From the NCBI RefSeq assembly GCF_900445235.1, contig NZ_UFSM01000002.1, forward strand, positions 310,001 through 374,000: 64,000 nt of DNA. The letters run 5' to 3'. How positions within the stretch are numbered: position 1 is the stretch's first letter; every line of letters starts with the position of its first letter. Below are positions 9,339-17,827 of the stretch, piece by piece. The notes beneath the pieces were generated by a model, which had not been told where the DNA came from, ran no database searches, and saw only the letters and a list, made by a program, of their open reading frames with translations. A program made the translations under genes and the position numbers. Source of the DNA: Aminobacter aminovorans. Its GTDB lineage: Bacteria; Pseudomonadota; Alphaproteobacteria; Rhizobiales; Rhizobiaceae.

Positions 9339-10283
9339 ATGCCGGGAATTGAGATGACCGCCCCCAGAAGCGCCGCAAGCGCGGGCCGGTGGAGCAAGAC
9401 GGGGCTACCGGGTCCGGCCTTCGCGCTGATCCTGATTGCACCCTGTCTGCTGCTTTCGGTCGCCGTGATCGGCTATCCGATATTCGACGTGATCCGTATG
9501 TCGCTCTTTGACGTAAGTCGTACTGGCGTTGTCCGCGATTTCACTGGTCTGGCCAATTTTGCCAAGGCCTTCGCCGACCCTGTTTTTCTGCAGGCTGCAC
9601 GCCAGACCCTTGTCTGGACCGTCGCCGTCGTAGGCGGAACACTGCTGGTCTCTGTGCCGATTGCCTTGATCCTCAATGAGGATTTCTATGGCCGGACAAT
9701 CGCACGGACAATCGTGCTGCTGCCTTGGGCCATTTCGCTGGCGATGACGGCGGTTGTATGGCGCTATGTCGTCAACGGAGATTTCGGCACTCTCAACATG
9801 ACACTGGCCGCCCTCGGCCTGCCATTCGAAAACTATCCATGGTTGGCCGACGCCAGGACGGCGTTCCTCCTTGAGATACTGGTCGGAATTTTGGTGTCGG
9901 TGCCGTTCACCGTGACGATCCTCCTCGGCGGGCTGACGTCCATCCCGGAGTCCCTCTACGAGGCGTCTGCCATCGACGGCGCGTCGTCGACCAAGAGTTT
10001 CTACTTCATTACGATGCCGCTGCTGTGGCCGTTCATGCAGATCGCGCTCGTCCTCAACGTCATCTATGTTTTCAATTCATTCCCGATCATCTGGATCATG
10101 ACCAATGGCGGCCCCGCCAACCGGACCGACATTCTGATCACCTATGTCTACAAACAGGCCTTCGCTTTCGGAAAGCTTGGCAACGCAGCGGCCGGTTCCG
10201 TGGTCATGTTCGCGATGCTGTTGGTCTTCGCCGTTGTGTACCTGTTTCTGACAAAAGCGCAGGGGGCTCGCAACGATGTCTAA
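9339..10283 (+). CDS. Sugar-type ABC transporter permease 1 (MalF/UgpA-like)
   Basis: Inner-membrane permease of about 314 residues with six predicted helices beginning near GPAFALILIAPCLLLSV. The cytoplasmic EAA loop that contacts the ATPase is visible (EASAIDGASSTKSFYFITMP). An upstream GTG at 9297 lies inside the stem-loop and is disfavoured; ATG 9339 follows AAAGGT, and ATG 9354 is also possible. Its 3' end overlaps the next permease by 8 bases. Partner of the 10276 permease and the 11114 ATPase. Confidence 0.92.
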   Translation: MPGIEMTAPRSAASAGRWSKTGLPGPAFALILIAPCLLLSVAVIGYPIFDVIRMSLFDVSRTGVVRDFTGLANFAKAFADPVFLQAARQTLVWTVAVVGGTLLVSVPIALILNEDFYGRTIARTIVLLPWAISLAMTAVVWRYVVNGDFGTLNMTLAALGLPFENYPWLADARTAFLLEILVGILVSVPFTVTILLGGLTSIPESLYEASAIDGASSTKSFYFITMPLLWPFMQIALVLNVIYVFNSFPIIWIMTNGGPANRTDILITYVYKQAFAFGKLGNAAAGSVVMFAMLLVFAVVYLFLTKAQGARNDV

Positions 10284-11103
10284 AGCAAAGAAGAGTCTCG
10301 TTTGCTGGGCGCTGCTTTCACCCTTCCTCCTGGTCGTACTCTTTCCCTACGCGACGATGCTGTCGACGTCGCTGAAGCAGAAGGACGAGATATTCACCTT
10401 CCATCGGACCTGGCTGCCGCGCGAGTTCTATCTGGGCAATTTTGCCGAGCTCATTTTCGAGAAGGGATTTGGACGGGCATTGGCAAACTCACTTGCCATC
10501 AGCATCGGGGCCACCGTTTTGTCCCTCGCGGTGGCCATACCAGCCGCCTATGCGCTCACCCGGATGCGGGTTCCAGCCAAGGGCGCACTGACCAATTACC
10601 TGCTCATCACCCAGATGATCTCGCCGATCGTTCTGATCATTGGTCTGTTCCGGATGTTTGCCTATTTCGGCCTGGTCAACAGCCTGCTGTCGGTGATCAT
10701 CGCGCACAGCGCCTTCTTCATGGCATTTGCCGTCTGGATGCTGCAGAGCTACTTCGCGACCATTCCGAAGGATCTCGAAGAGGCCGCGTGGATGGACGGC
10801 GCCGGCCGGTTCAGTGCCTTCATCCGCGTCTTCCTGCCGTTGTGCCTTCCCGGGATTGTCGTCACGGCAATCTTCACCTTCGTCAATTCCTGGAACGAGT
10901 ATGCGATGTCGTTGACGCTGTTGCGCCAGGTCAGCCAGCAGACCGCGCCGGTTCAGATCGCGTTCCTGACCGGCACTCTCTACCAAATTGAATGGCATCT
11001 CATCATGGCCGCGACGTTGCTTGCGTCGGTGCCTGTCGCAATCGTCTTTGCAACCATCCAGCGCTACCTCATTGGGGGAATGGCGCTTGGTGGGGTCAAG
11101 TAG
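10276..11103 (+). CDS. Sugar-type ABC transporter permease 2 (MalG/UgpE-like)
   Basis: Inner-membrane permease of 275 residues with about six helices and the EAA motif EEAAWMDGAGRFSAFIRVFLP. The start overlaps the preceding permease, consistent with coupled translation and heterodimer formation. The ATPase gene follows 10 bases downstream. Length is normal for MalG-type permeases. Confidence 0.92.
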   Translation: MSKAKKSLVCWALLSPFLLVVLFPYATMLSTSLKQKDEIFTFHRTWLPREFYLGNFAELIFEKGFGRALANSLAISIGATVLSLAVAIPAAYALTRMRVPAKGALTNYLLITQMISPIVLIIGLFRMFAYFGLVNSLLSVIIAHSAFFMAFAVWMLQSYFATIPKDLEEAAWMDGAGRFSAFIRVFLPLCLPGIVVTAIFTFVNSWNEYAMSLTLLRQVSQQTAPVQIAFLTGTLYQIEWHLIMAATLLASVPVAIVFATIQRYLIGGMALGGVK

Positions 11104-11113
11104 GAGGAGCTAA

Positions 11114-12187
11114 GTGGCTTCCATCAATCTCACCAACATCCGCAAGCAATATGGCTCGGTCACGATCATCGACGATGTCCATATCTCAATCGAGGATCGA
11201 GAATTCGTCGTCCTGGTAGGTCCGTCAGGGTGCGGCAAGTCCACGCTCCTCCGGATGATCGCCGGGTTGGAATCGATCTCGGGAGGGACCATCGCCATTG
11301 ACGGCGAGGTGGTGAACGACGTTGGCCCGCAGCGGCGCGATTTGGCGATGGTCTTTCAGACCTATGCGCTCTATCCGCATATGACGACCGCGCAGAACAT
11401 CGGCTTTCCCCTGAAGCTGCGGGGCGCCAGCCAGGATGATATTGGCCGTTCCGTCGCAGGTGTGGCAAACACACTGCATCTCGACGCGCTTCTTGACCGC
11501 CAACCACGCGCCCTTTCCGGCGGGCAGCGTCAACGCGTCGCGATGGGCAGGGCGATGGTACGGGAGCCGCGGGCCTTCCTTTTCGATGAGCCGCTGAGCA
11601 ATCTCGACGCGAAACTCAGGCATCACATGCGCATCGAGCTGCGCCAATTGCACAAGTCGCTGGGCGCAACGTCCATCTATGTCACGCACGACCAGATCGA
11701 GGCGATGACCATGGCCGACCGGATCGTTGTCATGAACCGCGGCAAGGTCGAGCAGGTGGGTACACCACTCGAGCTTTTCGACAAGCCGGCAAATGTCTTC
11801 GTTGCCGGCTTCCTCGGCTCGCCGACGATCAACCTGGGCAGCGCAACGCTTTCGGCCGGAGGTGGATCAGCCAAGCTCGAATTCCATGCCGGCTCCGGTC
11901 CGATCGAGCTTGCCAACATTCCGCCGTCAGCTCACAAGGAGGTTGTGGCCGGGGTGCGCCCGCAACATCTGGAAGTTGTCTCTCCAGAGGGCGCTGGGCT
12001 CACGGGGACGGTTGATCTGGTCGAGCATACGGGGTGTGAAACCAACGTCATTCTTTCAGTTGGACCCGAGAAGTGGACGGTACAATCGCGGATCCGCCAG
12101 CATCTCGTGCAAGGAGAGCGTGTCGGGCTCGTCTTCGACCCGACCAACCTCCACCTCTTCGCAGCCGATACCAAGGAGCGGATATAA
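11114..12187 (+). CDS. ABC transporter ATPase (MalK/UgpC-like)
   Basis: Energy-coupling ATPase of 357 residues: Walker A GPSGCGKST, Q-loop VFQTYALYPHM, signature LSGGQRQRVAMGRA, Walker B FLFDEPLSNLD, and switch His in YVTHDQIEAMTMADR. A C-terminal OB-type regulatory domain (about residues 240-357) is present, as in MalK/UgpC. The start is GTG 11114 with a strong AGGAGG 8 bases upstream. The stop shares one base with the TetR start (TAATG), so the regulator is translated with the transporter. Confidence 0.95.
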   Translation: MASINLTNIRKQYGSVTIIDDVHISIEDREFVVLVGPSGCGKSTLLRMIAGLESISGGTIAIDGEVVNDVGPQRRDLAMVFQTYALYPHMTTAQNIGFPLKLRGASQDDIGRSVAGVANTLHLDALLDRQPRALSGGQRQRVAMGRAMVREPRAFLFDEPLSNLDAKLRHHMRIELRQLHKSLGATSIYVTHDQIEAMTMADRIVVMNRGKVEQVGTPLELFDKPANVFVAGFLGSPTINLGSATLSAGGGSAKLEFHAGSGPIELANIPPSAHKEVVAGVRPQHLEVVSPEGAGLTGTVDLVEHTGCETNVILSVGPEKWTVQSRIRQHLVQGERVGLVFDPTNLHLFAADTKERI

Positions 12188-12879
12188 TGGCAGCAATGCG
12201 TACTCACGGCTCCACCAGCGAAGCCAAGCCTGCGGAGGCAAGAAAGCGCGACCCCGAGCGCACCAGGCTTGTGATCATCGAGGCAGCTCGCGAGGAATTT
12301 GCCGAAAACGGCTACGATGGCGCACGCACGGATCGGATCGCCACCCGCACGGGCATGAGCAAGGGCGTTCTCTACCACTACTTCAGTTCGAAGGATGATC
12401 TATTCGTAGCCGTCCTGGAAGACATCTACCAGGAGCTTCGCTCGCAGAACGAAGCCCTGGTTCTGGACGAATTCGAGCCGGTAGACGGCATCCGCGAGCT
12501 CATCGCGCACACATACCAGTACTTCGTCGATCATCCTGAGTTCATCGTGCTGGTGAACTCCGAAAATCTGATGAAGGCCCAGCACCTTGAGCGATCGGAG
12601 AGCATCCGCAACATGTTTACACCCTTGTCGCGGCGCCTGAGCGAGTTGATCAGCCGCGGCCAGGAGCAGGGCATTTTTCGGTCAAACGTCGATGTCGTCG
12701 AACTATACATCTCGATCGTCGGCCTGGGCTATTTCTTCCTGGCCAATCGCTGGACCCTCGGCGTGGTCTTCAACCGTGATCTGTTGGGACAGGGTGCGGA
12801 AAAGGTGCGCCTGCAGCATATGACCGAAATGGTTCTCGACTATCTGCGCAACGTCAAATCCTTGGACGGAAAAGAATGA
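12187..12879 (+). CDS. TetR/AcrR family transcriptional regulator
   Basis: Repressor of 230 residues. The N-terminal helix-turn-helix is classical: REEFAENGYDGARTDRIATR followed by TGMSKGVLYHYFSSKDDLF. The C-terminal ligand domain (about 90-230) resembles the TetR_C group of RutR/CymR-like regulators. ATG 12187 overlaps the ATPase stop and has AAGGAG upstream; a longer in-frame extension lies inside the ATPase gene and was rejected. It sits inside the operon it likely regulates. Two matching palindromic operators in the window (7915 and 16388) are its most likely targets, giving feedback control of uptake and catabolism. Inducer probably the transported substrate or a catabolite. Confidence 0.92.
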   Translation: MAAMRTHGSTSEAKPAEARKRDPERTRLVIIEAAREEFAENGYDGARTDRIATRTGMSKGVLYHYFSSKDDLFVAVLEDIYQELRSQNEALVLDEFEPVDGIRELIAHTYQYFVDHPEFIVLVNSENLMKAQHLERSESIRNMFTPLSRRLSELISRGQEQGIFRSNVDVVELYISIVGLGYFFLANRWTLGVVFNRDLLGQGAEKVRLQHMTEMVLDYLRNVKSLDGKE

Positions 12880-13973
12880 TCGCTACGCCGCCGTTACTGC
12901 CGGATGCCGGGCCGCTGCGCTGGCGCGACGTTGTCGAAACGCCCGCGGTGCTGATCGACCTCGATGTCGTCGAACGGAACATCAGGCGCTGCCAGGAGCA
13001 GTGTGACAAGCTCGGCGTAACTGTCCGACCCCACATCAAAACGCACAAATTGCCGCTGCTCGCGCACGCCCAACTGGCGGCAGGGGCGGTTGGCGTCACG
13101 GCGCAGAAGATCGGCGAAGCCGAGGTCATGGCCGATGCGGGAATCGACGACATCCTCATTTCCTACAACATTGTCGGCCATCGCAAGCTTGAGCGGCTGA
13201 GGCATCTCGCCGAACGGTGCCGCCTTTCTGTGGTTGCCGATAGCGCCGAAGTCGTTGCCGGCCTTGCGCGTACATTCGCGGACGGAAAAAGCGAACTCGG
13301 CGTCCTGGTAGAATGCGATACCGGCATGCAGCGGTGTGGCGTCCTGGCCCCGGAGGCCGCGCTCGAACTGGCCCGGCAGATCTCCAGCTCCCCTGGCTTG
13401 CGGTTCGCCGGCGTGATGACGTACCCGGCTCCCGGCCAGGGCAATGCGGCCGGGGAATGGCTCGAGCGTGTTGCTGGCATCATTCGTTCTGCGGGGATCG
13501 AAGCCGAAATTGTGTCGAGCGGCGGAACTCCCGACCTATACGCAATGAAGCATCACACCAGCCTTACTGAGTACAGGCCGGGCAGCTACATCTACAATGA
13601 TCGCTCGCTTGTCACTGCCGGCGCTTGCGGACCGGAAGATTGCGCGCTGACGGTGCTGACGACCGTCGTCAGTTCGCCCGCGCGAGGCCGCGCGATCGTC
13701 GATGCCGGTACGAAGGTGCTGACGTCCGATCTCTTCGGGATGAGCGGGTATGGCATGGTACTGGACCGGCCCGACAGCTCTGTCACGTCGCTGAACGAAG
13801 AGCACGGACGGATCGAATATGGCAGCGAGCCGATGCCTTCGGTGGGCGAGTTCCTGCGCATCATCCCCAACCACGCCTGTGTCGTCAGCAACATGGTAGA
13901 TTGCGTACATCTCGTCAGGGGAGAGTATTACGTCCGGGCCGAGCCGGTGGCAGCGCGCGGTCGGATCACCTGA
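12876..13973 (+). CDS. DSD1-family fold-III PLP enzyme (D-serine dehydratase/D-threonine aldolase-like)
   Basis: PLP enzyme of 365 residues with an alanine-racemase-type barrel and a D-serine-dehydratase-like C-terminal domain. The PLP lysine is in RPHIKTHK. The zinc pair of eukaryotic-type D-serine dehydratases is visible as His and Cys in NHACVVSNM. Members act on D-beta-hydroxy amino acids (D-serine, D-threo-3-hydroxyaspartate, D-threonine) by dehydration or retro-aldol cleavage. ATG overlaps the TetR stop (ATGA). Dehydration would make a reactive enamine, a natural substrate for the RidA-like protein at 3322. The exact substrate cannot be assigned. Confidence 0.85.
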   Translation: MIATPPLLPDAGPLRWRDVVETPAVLIDLDVVERNIRRCQEQCDKLGVTVRPHIKTHKLPLLAHAQLAAGAVGVTAQKIGEAEVMADAGIDDILISYNIVGHRKLERLRHLAERCRLSVVADSAEVVAGLARTFADGKSELGVLVECDTGMQRCGVLAPEAALELARQISSSPGLRFAGVMTYPAPGQGNAAGEWLERVAGIIRSAGIEAEIVSSGGTPDLYAMKHHTSLTEYRPGSYIYNDRSLVTAGACGPEDCALTVLTTVVSSPARGRAIVDAGTKVLTSDLFGMSGYGMVLDRPDSSVTSLNEEHGRIEYGSEPMPSVGEFLRIIPNHACVVSNMVDCVHLVRGEYYVRAEPVAARGRIT

Positions 13974-14052
13974 GTTCGCAGAACGGAACCGGTCTGCGTC
14001 CCTGCTGAATGGGCAACCTTAGAGAGACGTGGCCAACGTTCTATGGTTGAGA

Positions 14053-14084
14053 CGGAGCGAGCGTCGCTGAGACTGCTCGCTCCG
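14053..14084. terminator. Hairpin between convergent operons
   Basis: Inverted repeat CGGAGCGAGC/GCTCGCTCCG (10-base perfect stem, 12-base loop) between the stop of the PLP enzyme gene and the stop of the leftward GMC gene. The position suits a bidirectional terminator; no clear T-run flanks it. Confidence 0.55.
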
Positions 14085-14092
14085 CCAGGCAA

Positions 14093-15718
14093 TCATGCCA
14101 TTGCCGGAACATTGGTGGCCTTGGACAAGGCGACGAAGTTGTCGCGTATGTAGGTCGCGGCCCGCAGCGCCAGAGCGGATATCGTCGGCGTCGGATTCAC
14201 GGTTCCGCCGGTCGCAAGCACGCTCCCGTCGATGATGAACAGGTTGGGCACCTCCCAACTCTGGTTCCAGCCGTTCACCACGGAGGTTTCCGGATCCTTG
14301 CCCATCCGGCATGTTCCAAGCATGTGCCAGGCGGGCGTCCGGTATACTCCATTCGCATCGCGGTAATCCTGCAGGCGATACTCGACGGCATCACATGCCT
14401 GCGCGAGATCCTTCAACCGATCAAGCATGTAGTTCATCATGCGCTTGTCGTTTTCGCCGGGCGTGTAATGCAGCTTGGCTCCGGGCATTCCGTCCGAATC
14501 CGTCCGAGTATCCAGCGTGACCCGATTTTCGGGGTTGGGAAGATCGTCGCCTATGGCAAAGACGCCGATGGAATGGCCGAAATGATTTTCAAACCATCGA
14601 TGATGCCCTGACCCCCATGGCGCGCGGGCAGACGAAAGCCATCCGGCCGCCAACTCCCCGGCAGATGGGGTCGAAGAGATGCAGTTGAGGTTGAAACCGT
14701 TCACGAAGCCGCGCGACAGGTCGGTTTCGGCGAATTCGCGACTGATCAGCGAGGCAGCATAGCCGATGTGGCCGTCGACCGGGCGGTCGACCCACATTTC
14801 GGACGCCACGAGCGTGTGGTGGAGCAGGTTGCGGCCGACCTGGTCGTTACCGTTGGCGAGGTTGTCCGAACCCAGCAGGAGACGCGGCGTGCCAACGCCG
14901 TTGGCTGCCACGACGACAATCCGCGCCTTCTGGAACAGAAGCTGGTCGGAGTTGCGATCTATGTAGTGGGCGCCGGTAGCGCGACCGTCCGCCCCCTTTT
15001 CGATCCTGAGGACGCGGGCGTGGGTTCGCAGTTCACACCCCGCACGCAAAGCCTTGGGCCAGATAGATGTCGCGTATTCGTTCATCGAGCCACGAGGGCA
15101 GCCGCTGCATACGCCGCAATTGTTGCAGGCAGGGCGACCATCGTAGTCTTCCGAGATGACAGATGCCTCGACGGGCCACCAATGCCAATCAAGCCTGTCA
15201 AAGCCGGACGAAAGCCGCCGGGCGACGTCGGAAACAGGCAGCGGGCGGGTTGGGCAACGCTCTCGCGGCGGCATTGCAGGGTCGCCCGCCAACCCAGAGA
15301 CGCCTACGACCTGATCCGCGAGTTCATAGAAGGGAGAGATGTCCTCATAGGTGATAGGCCAGTCGGGCTGAAGGCCGTGCTCGGTGCCCTTCCTGAAGTC
15401 TGACGGACGGTAGCGTGGCCATAGGCCGCCATAAACGTTGGTCGACCCGCCCACGGCGTTCCACATGAGTACCTGCGATGAGTTGGACTCGACTGGAAAA
15501 TCATCGGCGTGATCGCGTTTGTTGACGTCGGGGTTCCATCGACCGCGTCTCTGCCAAGACCAGTCCGCATGTCCGTGCGGCCGATCACCAGCGTTTACCC
15601 ACGATCCCTGCTCCAGGCAGACCACGTCGAGTCCAGCTTTCGCGAAGACGAGCGCGGCGAGCGACCCCGTCGCGCCGGCACCGACGATCAGGACGTCGCA
15701 GATACGCTGCCGGCTCAT
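14093..15718 (-). CDS. GMC-family FAD oxidoreductase paired with a subunit-3-like protein
   Basis: FAD oxidoreductase of about 541 residues of the gluconate 2-dehydrogenase/sorbose dehydrogenase large-subunit type. It has DVLIVGAGATGSLAALVFAKAG at the N-terminus, a Cys-rich insert (CNNCGVCSGCPRGSMNEY), and a C-terminus with AWHMLGTCRMG and GGTVNPTPTISALALR. ATG 15718 overlaps the upstream stop (ATGA), so it is coupled to the small-subunit gene. No Tat signal is seen on either subunit and no cytochrome c subunit gene follows, unlike classical membrane gluconate dehydrogenases. Likely oxidises a hydroxyl group of the regulon's substrate. Confidence 0.88.
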   Translation of the reverse strand: MSRQRICDVLIVGAGATGSLAALVFAKAGLDVVCLEQGSWVNAGDRPHGHADWSWQRRGRWNPDVNKRDHADDFPVESNSSQVLMWNAVGGSTNVYGGLWPRYRPSDFRKGTEHGLQPDWPITYEDISPFYELADQVVGVSGLAGDPAMPPRERCPTRPLPVSDVARRLSSGFDRLDWHWWPVEASVISEDYDGRPACNNCGVCSGCPRGSMNEYATSIWPKALRAGCELRTHARVLRIEKGADGRATGAHYIDRNSDQLLFQKARIVVVAANGVGTPRLLLGSDNLANGNDQVGRNLLHHTLVASEMWVDRPVDGHIGYAASLISREFAETDLSRGFVNGFNLNCISSTPSAGELAAGWLSSARAPWGSGHHRWFENHFGHSIGVFAIGDDLPNPENRVTLDTRTDSDGMPGAKLHYTPGENDKRMMNYMLDRLKDLAQACDAVEYRLQDYRDANGVYRTPAWHMLGTCRMGKDPETSVVNGWNQSWEVPNLFIIDGSVLATGGTVNPTPTISALALRAATYIRDNFVALSKATNVPAMA

Positions 15719-16239
15719 CGCTTCATCCCCCAACGTTCGGTCGTTGCTGAGCCAAGGTCGATCGACGACAGGTCCAGGGGCACGACGTCCTCGGTTCGCA
15801 GATAGCGTCCGCGGCCGTGGGTCGGCGTATCACGTTCAAGGTCAAAGGCCGGCATGGGGTATCCGTCTGCATGGGGGAATGTGGAGTATGGTCGACCACC
15901 GGCCCTGATCGCTTCCACTACTCCCGGCATCTCGTAGTAGGCGAGCAGCGCTGCGGTGTAGATCTTGTCGAATAGAACAGGGTTTGCCTCTTCAAACTGT
16001 CGAACAGCCGAGATGCGGCGTTCCGAAGCGGCGTTCAGCAGGCCTTCTGAAGCAGGTTCGAGCGCTGTGGCCAATAATTCGATGGCGCGGGAGGGCCGAT
16101 CGCCAGACAGGCGCAACAACACCAGACCATGGACGCCAACCTCAGAGGCCGAGGGCCAGCAACCATCGCCTGGAATAAGCTCATCCACTAAGCGCTTAAG
16201 TACGATCTCGTTTGCAATGGGCAAGTTACTTGGCTGCAT
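15715..16239 (-). CDS. Gluconate 2-dehydrogenase subunit 3 family protein
   Basis: Small-subunit-like protein of about 174 residues. Recognisable features are the start LKRLVDELIPGDGCWPSASEVGV, FDKIYTAALLAYYEMPGV and the GGRPYSTFPHADGYPMPAFD region that is typical of subunit 3. ATG 16239 follows AAGGGC; a longer 20-residue extension is possible but lacks a signal peptide too. Normally this subunit carries a Tat signal and chaperones export of the FAD subunit, so its absence here suggests a cytoplasmic complex. First gene of the leftward pair, about 140 bases downstream of its promoter/operator. Confidence 0.8.
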   Translation of the reverse strand: MQPSNLPIANEIVLKRLVDELIPGDGCWPSASEVGVHGLVLLRLSGDRPSRAIELLATALEPASEGLLNAASERRISAVRQFEEANPVLFDKIYTAALLAYYEMPGVVEAIRAGGRPYSTFPHADGYPMPAFDLERDTPTHGRGRYLRTEDVVPLDLSSIDLGSATTERWGMKR

Positions 16240-16376
16240 TCTAAAGCCCTTGGTTGCTGTGGCCGTGCAATCGTTGCGTGGCGGGGTCGGTGCCAAGAAG
16301 GGAAGTGCGAGCCATCGGGTCTTCGTTTCTCCATTCTCGCGGACCTATCGACCCCTTCGATTTGCGTGTTGCTCTC

Positions 16377-16406
16377 AGATTACGCAAACTGACTAGTCAG
16401 TCAATA
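16377..16406 (-). promoter_or_regulatory. Promoter with TetR-type operator for the GMC pair
   Basis: Perfect 14-base palindrome ACTGACTAGTCAGT at 16388-16401. With the next five bases it matches the 7915 operator at 18 of 19 positions. On the minus strand TTGACT (16399-16404) and TAATCT (16377-16382) are 16 bases apart, a plausible -35/-10 pair, with the palindrome filling the spacer. Repressor occlusion is the simplest reading. The rest of 16240-16639 holds no supportable gene. Confidence 0.8.
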
Positions 16407-16639
16407 GCGAGCGCTTGTCTTCCTAGCTGCTACCGGCATGTGAGTTCTCCGTGGAATTGCGGGATTGGGAAAGCGCTGCTTCGGTGACACTTACCGAAAC
16501 GGTCGAGTGCCCTGTTGGTCATCCGACATTGTTCTATGTCAGCTTATCCGAGTCTCGCCCCGAAACCGGACAGGTTCCGGCACCGTTGCCACCCCTTGCT
16601 GTAGTCTCGGCGCGGATCCCGGCGGCGCGTCCTTTGCTG

Positions 16640-17827
16640 CTAAGGCCCCGTCATCCAGACGGCCTGCCTCCGGACGACGGGCGCGAATCCAGCGACGAGC
16701 ATTACCGCGATCATCGCACCGGTGACCACAAACAATGCGCCGGACAGGGAGATGACCGTTAGCGCCGCGCTGGCGAAGATCACGCCGATGGCGTTCGCGG
16801 TACGCAGCAGCGCAAACACTGCGGGCCGCTTTCGCGGAGGCGCTAACCGATCAAGCGCAAGCGCGTAGTGGGTTCCGAGCGGCGCAAGCACGAAGCCTAT
16901 GAGGATAGCTCCGATCACGGTCGTCACGAGAGACGACCCCAACGCCGCTAGAGCAGCTCCCAGCGTCATGACCCCCAACTGGACGACCACTATGCGCCTG
17001 CTCGCCAGCCGGTTCCGCACACTCACCCAGATCCCTCCTGCGACTGAAGCCAAGCATAGCGGCACCGTGAACAGAATGGCAAAGGCCGGCTCGTAACCGA
17101 ACTTCAGAGCTAACGCGACAGCGCCGATCTCAATTGCCGCGACAGTTGAGCCGCCAGCGGCCGCGCAGGCGAGCCAGAGCAAGATGGAAGGGCTCAGGAT
17201 AGAGCCCTCCGTATGCGGGATGTCCGTGACATGGACCAGGTTTGCCTGAGGGATCAGGAGGATGGGTATCGCTCCCATTGCGGTGATCGCCAGCAAGGCG
17301 AAGACGGGCGATATCGAACCGAGACCGGACGCCGCGACAGGCCCCAGGACGAAAGTCAATTCGTTGAGGGTGGATGCTATCCCGAGGGCACGCGGCAAGC
17401 GCGATGCGGGCGTGAAATGATTGAGCAGCGACCTCAGGTAGCCGAATGCTGCGCCATTCACCGATCCGGCCAAGGCCGCGAGGCAGACGAGCCAGAGGAA
17501 GGGGGCCTCGTAGTAGGCGCACAAAGCGATGCCAGCCAAGGCAATCGTCCGAAATCCCACCAAGAGCCTGAGGAACGTGGAGGCCGGCAGGTTCCTGCCA
17601 AGACGCGTGATCGGAATTGCCCCTGCCACCTGTGCGATCGTCATTGCGAGGATTATGCCAGCTCCCCCTCTCGCGTCGCCCACCAAGCTCAGAGCAAGAA
17701 GCGAAAAGGCCACCGGTCCCGCAGCCTGCGGCACCGACAAGGTTGCAGACGAGGCAAACCAGCGGATGAGTGGCCAGCGGCCCGATGGGCTGCTCGCCGG
17801 ATTATCAGGATTGTGATCGCTGGTCAT
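16640..17827 (-). CDS. MFS transporter
   Basis: Polytopic membrane protein of 395 residues with about 12 helices, starting PASSPSGRWPLIRWFASSATL. Gly- and Ala-rich helices and basic loops between helices 2-3 (ITRLGRNLPASTFLR) and 8-9 (VRNRLASRR) fit a drug/metabolite MFS exporter. ATG 17827 has no strong ribosome site, but the extra 66 residues of the longer frame are Arg/Cys-rich and unlike a transporter. Substrate unknown. It ends 240 bases from the 16388 operator but is transcribed from its own upstream region. Confidence 0.85.
   Translation of the reverse strand: MTSDHNPDNPASSPSGRWPLIRWFASSATLSVPQAAGPVAFSLLALSLVGDARGGAGIILAMTIAQVAGAIPITRLGRNLPASTFLRLLVGFRTIALAGIALCAYYEAPFLWLVCLAALAGSVNGAAFGYLRSLLNHFTPASRLPRALGIASTLNELTFVLGPVAASGLGSISPVFALLAITAMGAIPILLIPQANLVHVTDIPHTEGSILSPSILLWLACAAAGGSTVAAIEIGAVALALKFGYEPAFAILFTVPLCLASVAGGIWVSVRNRLASRRIVVVQLGVMTLGAALAALGSSLVTTVIGAILIGFVLAPLGTHYALALDRLAPPRKRPAVFALLRTANAIGVIFASAALTVISLSGALFVVTGAMIAVMLVAGFAPVVRRQAVWMTGP

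Noticed and set aside
16451..16762. 103-residue plus-strand open frame
   Set aside because: Proline/serine-rich without motif, runs into the opposite-strand MFS gene and lacks a ribosome site.
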